A DNA stretch of 64,000 nucleotides from Pogostemon cablin (Eukaryota > Streptophyta > Magnoliopsida > Lamiales > Lamiaceae). The position numbers and the translations under genes were made by a program. Numbering within the stretch: position 1 is the first letter of the stretch; each line of letters opens with the position of its first letter. Where the stretch lies: NCBI GenBank assembly GCA_023678885.1, contig JAHCLQ010000878.1, positions 1 through 64,000 of the forward strand, given 5' to 3'. A model generated the notes under the pieces. That model saw nothing but the letters and a program-made list of their open reading frames with translations, did not search any database and had not been told where the DNA came from. Below, piece by piece: positions 55,108 to 64,000 of the stretch.

Positions 55108-58100
55108 ATCAAAACGAAGGAAATATGCATCGAAATGATGGATATATGCATCGAATCGAAGGAAGTGTTGATCGTAATGAAGTAAATATGCATCAGAATG
55201 AAGGAAACATACAACGAAACAAAGGAAATGTTGATCGTAGTGAAGAAAATATGCATCAAAATAAAGTAAATATGTATCGAAACGATGAAAATGTTGATCT
55301 GAAAGAAGTAATTATGCAACAAAATGAAGTAAATATGCATCGAAACGAAGGAAATGTTGATCGCAATGAAGTAAATATGCATCTAAATGAAGTAAATATT
55401 TATCGAAATGAAAGAAATATGCTTCTAAACGAAGGAAATGTAGATCTTAATGAGGTAAATATGCATTAAAATGATGTAAATAAGCATCAAAAAGAAGGAA
55501 ATGTTGATCGTAATGAAGTAAATATGCATCAAAATTAAATAAATATACATCGAAATGAAGAAAATATTGATCATATAGAAGTTAATATGCATCAAAATGA
55601 AGAAAATATGCATCAAAACAAAGGAAATGTTGAACGTAATGAAGTAAATCTGCATCAAAATGAAGGAAATATGCATCAAAATGAAGTAAATATCAATTGA
55701 AACGAAAGAAAAATGCATCAAAATTTGAATCAAAATAAAGTAAATATGCATCGAAACAAGAAAATGAGCATCAAAAAGAAGTAAATGTGCATCAAAACAA
55801 AAGAAATACGCATCGAAACGAAGGAAATGTTGATTATAATGAGGTAAATGCATCTAAATGAAGTAAATATGCATCGAAACGAAAGAAATATTATTCGTTA
55901 TGAAGTAAATATGCATCAAAATTAAGGAAATATACATCGAAATAAGTAAATATGCATCAAAACGAAGGAAATGTTGATCGTAATGAAGTAAATATCCATC
56001 AAAATGAAGGAAATATGCGTAGAAACGAAGAAAAATATGAATCAAAACAAAAGAAATACGCATCGAAACGAAGGAAATGTTGATTATCATAACGAGGTAA
56101 ATGCATCATAATGAAGTAAATATACATCGAAACAAAGGAAATGTTGATCGTAATGAAGTAAATATCCATCAAAATAAAGTAAAAATGCATCGAAACGAAG
56201 AAAATATTGATCGTAATTTAGTAAATATGCATCAAAATGAAGTAAATATCAATCGAAACGAAGAAAAAATGCATCGAAACGAAGTAAATATGCATCAAAA
56301 TTTGAATCAAAATGAAGAAAATATGCATCGAAACGAGAAAATGAGCATCAAAATGAAGTAAATGTGCATCAAAACGAAAGAAATATGCATCAAAACGAAG
56401 GAAATGTTGATCATAATGAGGTAAATATGCATCAAAATGAAATAAATATGCATCGAAACGAAGGAAATGTTTATCGTAGTAAAGTAAATATGCATCAAAA
56501 TGAAGGAAATATGCATCGAAATTAAGTAAATATACATCAAAACGAAGAAATTATATACATCGAAACGAAGGAAATATACATCGAAATGAAGGATATATGC
56601 ATCGAATCGAAGGAAATGTTGATCGTAATGAAGTAAATATGCATCAGAATGAAGGAAACATACAACGAAACAAAGGAAATGTTGATCATAGTGAAGTAAA
56701 TATGCTTCAAAATAAAGTAAATATGTATCGAAAAGATGAAAATGTTGATCTGAATGAAGTAATTATGCAACAAAATGAAGTAAATATGCATCGAAACGAA
56801 GGAAATGTTGATCGCAACGAAGTAAATATGCATCTAAATGAAGTAAATATTTATCGAAATGAAAGAAATATGCTTCGTAACGAAGGAAATATAGATCTTA
56901 ATGAGGTAAATATGCATCAAAATGATGTAAATAAACATCAAAACGAAGGAAATGTTGATCGTAATGAAGTAAATATGCATCAAAATGAAGTAAATATACA
57001 TCAAAATGAAGAAAATATTGATCGTAATGAAGTAAATATGCATCAAAATGAAGAAAATATGTATCAAAACAAAGGAAATGTTGAACGTAATGAAGTAAAT
57101 ATGCATCAAAATGAAGGAAATATGCATCAAAATGAAGTAAATATCAATTGAAACGAAAGAAAAATGCATCAAAATTTGAATCAAAATAAAGTAAATATGC
57201 ATCGAAACAAGAAAATGAGCATCAAAATGAAGTAAATGTGCATCAAAACAAAAGAAATATGCATCGAAACGAAGGAAATGTTGATTATAATGAGGTAAAT
57301 GCATCAAAATGAAGTAAATATGCATCGAAACGAAGGAAATATTGGTCGTTATGAAGTAAATATACATCAAAATTAAGAAAATATGCATCGAAATGAAGTA
57401 AATATGCATCAAAAAGAAGGAAATGATGATCGTAATGAAGTAAATATCCATCAAAATAAAGTAAATATGCATCAAAACAAAGAAAAATATGAATCAAAAC
57501 AAAAGAAATATGCATCGAAACGAAGGAAATGTTGATCATAATGAGGTAAATGCATTATAATGAAGTAAATATATATCGAATCAAAGGAAATGTTGATCGT
57601 AATGAAGTAAATATCCATCAAAATAAAGTAAAAATGCATCGGAATGAAGACAATATTGATCGTAATTTAGTAAATATTCATTAAAATGAAGTAAATATCA
57701 ATCGAAACGAAGAAAATATGCATCGAAACGAAGTAAATATGCAGCAAAATTTGAATCAAAATGAAGTAAATATGCATCGAAACGAGAAAATGAGCATCAA
57801 AATTAAGTAAATGTGCATCAAAACGAAAGAAATATGCATTGATACGAAAGAAATGTTTATCATAATGAGGTAAATATGCATCAAAATGAAGTAAATATGC
57901 ATCGAAACGAAGGAAATGTTTATCATAATGAAGTAAATATGCATCAAAATGAAGGAAAAATGCATCGAAATTAAGTTAATATGCATCAAAATGAAGTAAT
58001 TATATACATCAAAACGAAGGAAATATGCATCGAAATGATGGATATATGCATCGAATCGAAGGAAGTGTTGATTGTAATGAAGTAAATATGCATCAGAATG

Positions 58101-59455
58101 AAGGAAACATACAACGAAACAAATGAAATGTTGATCGTAGTGAAGAAAATATGCATCAAAATAAAGTAAATATGTATCGAAACGATGAAAATGTTGATCT
58201 GAAAGAAGTAATTATGCAGCAAAATGAAGTAAATATGCATCGAAACGAAGGAAATGTTGATCGCAATGAAGTAAATATGCATCTAAATGAAGTAAATATT
58301 TATCGAAATGAAAGAAATATGCTTAGAAACGAAGGAAATGTAGATCTTAATGAGGTAAATATGCATTAAAATGATGTAAATAAGCATCAAAACGAAGGAA
58401 ATGTTGATCGTAATGAAGTAAATATGCATCAAAATGAAATAAATATACATCGAAATGAAGAAAATATTGATCATAAAGAAGTAAATATGCATCAAAATGA
58501 AGAAAATATGCATCAAAACAAAGGATATGTTAAACGTAATGAAGTAAATCTGCATCAAAATGAAGGAAATATGCATCAAAATGAAGTAAATATCAATTGA
58601 AACGAAAGAAAAATGCATGAAAATTTGAATCAAAATAAAGTAAATATGCATTGAAACAAGAAAATGAGCATAAAAAAGAAGTAAATGTGCATCAAAACAA
58701 AAGAAATATGCATCAAAACTAAGGAAATGTTGATTATAATGAGGTAAATGCATCAAAATGAAGTAAATATGCATCGAAACGAAGAAAATATTGGTTGTTA
58801 TGAAGTAAATATGCATCAAAATTAAGGAAATATGCATCGAAATGAAGTAAATATGCATCAAAATGAAGGAAATGTTGATCGTAATGAAGTAAATATCCAT
58901 CAAAATAAAGTATATATGCATCGAAACAAAGAAAATTATGAATCAAAACTAAAGAAATATGCATCGAAACGAAGGAAATGTTGATCTAATGAGGTAAATG
59001 CATCATAATGAAGTAAATATACATCGAAACAAGGGAAATATTGATCGTAATGAAGTAAATATCCATCAAAATAAAGTAAAAATGCATCGAAACGAAGAAA
59101 ATATTGATCGTAATTTAGTAAATATGCATTAAAATGAAGTAAATATCAATCGAAACGAAGAAAATATGTATCGAAACGAAGTAAATATGCATCAAAATTT
59201 GAATCAAAATGAAGTAAATATGCATCGAAACGAGAAAATGAGCATCAAAATGAAGTAAATGTGCATCAAAACGAAAGAATTATGCATCGAAATGAAAGAA
59301 ATGTTGATCATAATGAGGTAAATATTTATCAAAATGAAGTAAATATACATCGATATGAAGGAAATGTTTATCGTAATGTAGTAAATATGCATCAAAATGA
59401 AGAAAATATGCATCGAAATTAAGTAAATATGCATCAAAATGAAGTAATTATATAC
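55108..59455 (-). repeat. 4,348-bp trimeric super-repeat, copy 1
   Basis: Three HOR units repeated as a block by the next 4.35 kb: the anchors at 55107, 56558 and 58007 recur at 59455, 60907 and 62354, at offsets of 4,347-4,349. Members are told apart by private variants. One member carries GAAATTATATAC in place of GTAATTATATAC, and another carries TTAAGTTAATATGC (near 57,971 and 62,326). A two-base insertion giving GATTATCATAACGAGG lies near 56,081 and again near 60,430. Confidence 0.85.
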
Positions 59456-62400
59456 ATCGAAACGAAGGAAATATGCATCGAAATGATGGATATATGCATC
59501 GAATCGAAGGAAATATTGATCGTAATGAAGTAAATATGCATCAGAATGAAGGAAACATACAACGAAACAAAGGAAATGTTGATCGTAGTGAAGAAAATAT
59601 GCATCAAAATAAAGTAAATATGTATCGAAACGATGAAAATGTTGATCTGAAAGAAGTAATTATGCAACAAAATGAAGTAAATATGCATCGAAACGAAGGA
59701 AATGTTGATCGCAATGAAGTAAATATGCATCTAAATGAAGTAAATATTTATCGAAATGAAAGAAATATGCTTCGAAACGAAGGAAATGTAGATCTTAATG
59801 AGGTAAATATGCATTAAAATGATGTAAATAAGCATCAAAAAGAAGGAAATGTTGATCGTAATGAAGTAAATATGCATCAAAATGAAATAAATATACATCG
59901 AAATGAAGAAAATATTGATCATATAGAAGTTAATATGCATCAAAATGAAGAAAATATGCATCAAAACAAAGGAAATGTTGAACGTAATGAAGTAAATCTG
60001 CATCAAAATGAAGGAAATATGCATCAAAATGAAGTAAATATCAATTGAAACGAAAGAAAAATGCATCAAAATTTGAATCAAAATAAAGTATATATGCATC
60101 GAAACAAGAAAATGAGCATCAAAAAGAAGTAAATGTGCATCAAAACAAAAGAAATACGCATCGAAACGAAGGAAATGTTGATTATAATGAGGTAAATGCA
60201 TCTAAATGAAGTAAATATGCATCGAAACGAAAGAAATATTATTCGTTATGAAGTAAATATGCATCAAAATTAAGGAAATATACATCGAAATGAAGTAAAT
60301 ATGCATCAAAACGAAGGAAATGTTGATCGTAATGAAGTAAATATCCATTAAAATGAAGGAAATATGCGTAGAAACGAAGAAAAATATGAATCAAAACAAA
60401 AGAAATACGCATCGAAACGAAGGAAATGTTGATTATCATAACGAGGTAAATGCATCATAATGAAGTAAATATACATCGAAACAAAGGAAATGTTGATCGT
60501 AATGAAGTAAATATCCATCAAAATAAAGTAAAAATGCATCGAAACGAAGAAAATATTGATCGTAATTTAGTAAATATGCATCAAAATGAAGTAAATATCA
60601 ATCGAAACGAAGAAAAAATGCATCGAAACGAAGTAAATATGCATCAAAATTTGAATCAAAATGAAGAAAATATGCATCGAAACGAGAAAATGAGCATCAA
60701 AATGAAGTAAATGTGCATCAAAACGAAAGAAATATGCATCAAAACGAAGGAAATGTTGATCATAATGAGGTAAATATGCATCAAAATGAAATAAATATGC
60801 ATCGAAACGAAGGAAATGTTTATCGTAGTAAAGTAAATATGCATCAAAATGAAGGAAATATGAATCGAAATTAAGTAAATATACATCAAAACGAAGAAAT
60901 TATATACATCGAAACGAAGGAAATATACATCGAAATGAAGGATATATGCATCGAATCGAAGGAAATGTTGATCGTAATGAAGTAAATATGCATCAGAATG
61001 AAGGAAACATACAACGAAGCAAAGGAAATGTTGATCATAGTGAAGTAAATATGCTTCAAAATAAAGTAAATATGTATCGAAAAGATGAAAATGTTGATCT
61101 GAATGAAGTAATTATGCAACAAAATGAAGTAAATATGCATCGAAACAAAGGAAATGTTGATCGCAATGAAGTAAATATGCATCTAAATGAAGTAAATATT
61201 TATCGAAATGAAAGAAATATGCTTCGTAACGAAGGAAATATAGATCTTAATGAGGTAAATATGCATCAAAATGATGTAAATAAACATCAAAACGAAGGAA
61301 ATGTTGATCGTAATGAAGTAAATATGCATAAAAATGAAGTAAATATACATCAAAATGAAGAAAATATTGATCGTAATGAAGTAAATATGCATCAAAATGA
61401 AGAAAATATGTATCAAAACAAAGGAAATGTTGAACGTAATGAAGTAAATCTGCATCAAAATGAAGGAAATATGCATCAAAATGAAGTAAATATCAATTGA
61501 AACGAAAGAAAAATGCATCAAAATTTGAATCAAAATAAAGTAAATATGCATCGAAACAAGAAAATGAGCATCAAAATGAAGTAAATGTGCATCAAAACAA
61601 GAAATATGCATCGAAACGAAGGAAATGTTGATTATAATGAGGTAAATGCATCAAAATGAAGTAAATATGCATCAAAACGAAGGAAATATTGGTCGTTATG
61701 AAGTAAATATACATCAAAATTAAGGAAATATGCATCGAAATGAAGTAAATATGCATCAAAAAGAAGGAAATGTTGATCGTAATCAAGTAAATATCCATCA
61801 AAATAAAGTAAATATGCATCGAAACAAAGAAAAATATGAATCAAAACAAAAGAAATATGCATCGAAACGAAGAAAATGTTGATCATAATGAGGTAATTGC
61901 ATTATAATGAAGTAAATATACATCGAATCAAAGGAAATGTTGATCGTAATGAAGTAAATATCCATCAAAATAAAGTAAAAATGCATCGGAATGAAGAAAA
62001 TATTGAACGTAATTAAGTAAATATGCATTAAAATGAAGTAAATATCAATCAAAACGAAGAAAATATGCATCGAAACGAAGTAAATATGCAGCAAAATTTG
62101 AATCAAAATGAAGTAAATATGCATCGAAACGAGAAAATGAGCATCAAAATGAAGTAAATGTGCATCAAAATGAAAGAAATATGCATTGATACGAAGAAAA
62201 TGTTGATCATAATGAGGTAAATATGCATCAAAATGAAGTAAATATGCATCGAAACGAAGGAAATGTTTATCATAATGAAGTAAATATGCATCAAAATGAA
62301 GGAAAAATGCATCGAAATTAAGTTAATATGCATCAAAATGAAGTAATTATATACATCAAAACGAAGGAAATATGCATCGAAATGATGGATATATGCATCG

Positions 62401-63802
62401 AATCGAAGGAAGTGTTGATTGTAATGAAGTAAATATGCATCAGAATGAAGGAAACATACAACGAAACAAATGAAATGTTGATCGTAGTGAAGAAAATATG
62501 CATCAAAATAAAGTAAATATGTATCGAAACGATGAAAATGTTGATCTGAAAGAAGTAATTATGCAACAAAATGAAGTAAATATGCATCGAAACGAAGGAA
62601 ATGTTGATCGCAATGAAGTAAATATGCATCTAAATGAAGTAAATATTTATCGAAATGAAAGAAATATGCTTAGAAACGAAGGAAATGTACATCTTAATGA
62701 GGTAAATATGCATTAAAATGATGTAAATAAGCATCAAAACGAAGGAAATGTTGATCGTAATGAAGTAAATATGCATCAAAATGAAATAAATATACATCGA
62801 AATGAAGAAAATATTGATCATAAAGAAGTAAATATGCATCAAAATGAAGAAAATATGCATCAAAACAAAGGATATGTTAAACGTAATGAAGTAAATCTGC
62901 ATCAAAATGAAGGAAATATGCATCAAAATGAAGTAAATATCAATTGAAACGAAAGAAAAATGCATCAAAATTTGAATCAAAATAAAGTAAATATGCATTG
63001 AAACAAGAAAATGAGCATAAAAAAGAAGTAAATGTGCATCAAAACAAAAGAAATATGCATCAAAACTAAGGAAATGTTGATTATAATGAGGTAAATGCAT
63101 CAAAATGAAGTAAATATGCATCGAAACGAAGAAAATATTGGTTGTTATGAAGTAAATATGCATCAAAATTAAGGAAATATGCATCGAAATGAAGTAAATA
63201 TGCATCAAAATGAAGGAAATGTTGATCGTAATGAAGTAAATATCCATCAAAATAAAGTATATATGCATCGAAACAAAGAAAATTATGAATCAAAACTAAA
63301 GAAATATGCATCGAAACGAAGGAAATGTTGATCTAATGAGGTAAATGCATCATAATGAAGTAAATATACATCGAAACAAGGGAAATATTGATCGTAATGA
63401 AGTAAATATCCATCAAAATAAAGTAAAAATGCATCGAAACGAAGAAAATATTGATCGTAATTTAGTAAATATGCATCAAAATGAAGTAAATATCAATCGA
63501 AACGAAGAAAATATGTATCGAAACGAAGTAAATATGCATCAAAATTTGAATCAAAATGAAGTAAATATGCATCGAAACGAGAAAATGAGCATCAAAATGA
63601 AGTAAATGTGCATCAAAACGAAAGAATTATGCATCGAAACGAAAGAAATGTTGATCATAATGAGGTAAATATTCATCAAAATGAAGTAAATATACATCGA
63701 TATGAAGGAAATGTTTATCGTAATGAAGTAAATATGCATCAAAATGAAGAAAATATGCATCGAAATTAAGTAAATATGCATCAAAATGAAGTAATTATAT
63801 AC
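59456..63802 (-). repeat. 4,347-bp trimeric super-repeat, copy 2
   Basis: Second copy of the three-HOR block. Substitutions relative to copy 1 are few and scattered, for example TAGATCTTAATG-type GAAATGTAGATC near 58,337 against GAAATGTACATC near 62,684. The copy is complete within the window. Confidence 0.85.
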
Positions 63803-64000
63803 ATCGAAACGAAGGAAATATGCATCGAAATGATGGATATATGCATCGAATCGAAGGAAATATTGATCGTAATGAAGTAAATATGCATCAGAATGAAGGA
63901 AACATACAACGAAACAAAGGAAATGTTGATCATAGTGAAGTAAATATGCTTCAAAATAAAGTAAATATGTATCGAAAAGATGAAAATGTTGATCTGAATG
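63803..64000 (-). repeat. Partial HOR unit at the window edge
   Basis: The array continues off the window. The last 200 bases carry GATCATAGTGAAG, GCTTCAAAATAAAG and CGAAAAGATG, which match the unit after the anchor at 56558 or 60907 rather than the unit after 59455. The trimer order therefore changes right at the window edge. Confidence 0.75.

Larger units (their letters stand above)
48807..64000 (-). repeat. 21-bp satellite array, inverted segment
   Basis: The same satellite family read on the minus strand to the end of the window. The anchor appears as GTAATTATATAC, with its last base at 49966, 52482, 53826, 55107, 58007, 59455, 62354 and 63802, and as the variant GAAATTATATAC at 56558 and 60907. 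Spacings from 55107 on are 1,447-1,452 bp. The plus strand is now A-rich, the mirror of the skew before 48.8 kb. No gene is visible. The open frames here, up to 261 codons, are the same seven-codon repeat seen from the other side. Confidence 0.97.

Noticed and set aside
1..64000. Telomeric or interstitial telomere repeat
   Set aside because: No TTTAGGG or CCCTAAA runs were seen, and the monomer is unrelated.
1..64000. Nucleosome-length explanation of the 1,447-bp HOR (eight times about 181 bp)
   Set aside because: The arithmetic is suggestive, but no feature in the sequence recurs every 180 bp, so I could not support it.

Overview
The window is almost entirely satellite DNA from a eukaryotic nuclear genome, most probably a flowering plant. 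About 96% of it (roughly 61.6 kb) is one tandem-repeat family with a 21-bp monomer. The plant assignment rests on a 2,373-bp insertion at 36,971-39,343 that looks like a plant LTR-retrotransposon solo LTR: it has a 5-bp target-site duplication, a ...GGGCGTGATA-type end, and a TATA box followed by a GA-rich leader. I cannot name the species. I found no protein-coding gene, tRNA, rRNA or CRISPR array that I can support. The many open frames come from a 21-bp (seven-codon) repeat that lacks stops in several frames on both strands.

The satellite is built in levels. The base unit is 21 bp, in three main flavours: gatcaacatttccttcgttt-type, a gatgcatatttacttcattt-type ending in T, and the same type ending in AC. 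These usually follow one another to form a 63-bp trimer. About 23 trimers (69 monomers) form a higher-order repeat (HOR) of about 1,447 bp, recognised by diagnostic monomers in fixed order. One of these is a monomer containing GTATATAATTAC, which occurs about once per HOR. Above that level, HOR variants alternate as dimers of about 2.89 kb on the left and form a trimer of about 4.35 kb at the right end.

Layout: 1-36,970 is satellite in forward orientation. It includes a degenerate patch near 2.05-2.8 kb, a dimeric super-repeat zone to about 18 kb, a nearly exact 2.71-kb tandem duplication at about 19.9-25.3 kb, a deletion-rich stretch at about 27.6-31.1 kb, and consecutive 1,447-bp units at 31.1-36.9 kb. 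The solo LTR, in minus orientation, interrupts the array at 36,971-39,343, and the satellite resumes in register after it. From about 42.1 kb the HOR order breaks down. At about 48,804 the whole array flips orientation through a short imperfect palindrome. From there to 64,000 it runs on the minus strand, irregular at first and very regular from about 55.1 kb.

The points of interest are the satellite hierarchy, the orientation switch, the length changes in whole-monomer steps, the CpG-type decay of monomers, and the solo LTR with non-canonical TA...TA ends. There is no gene system here to describe.
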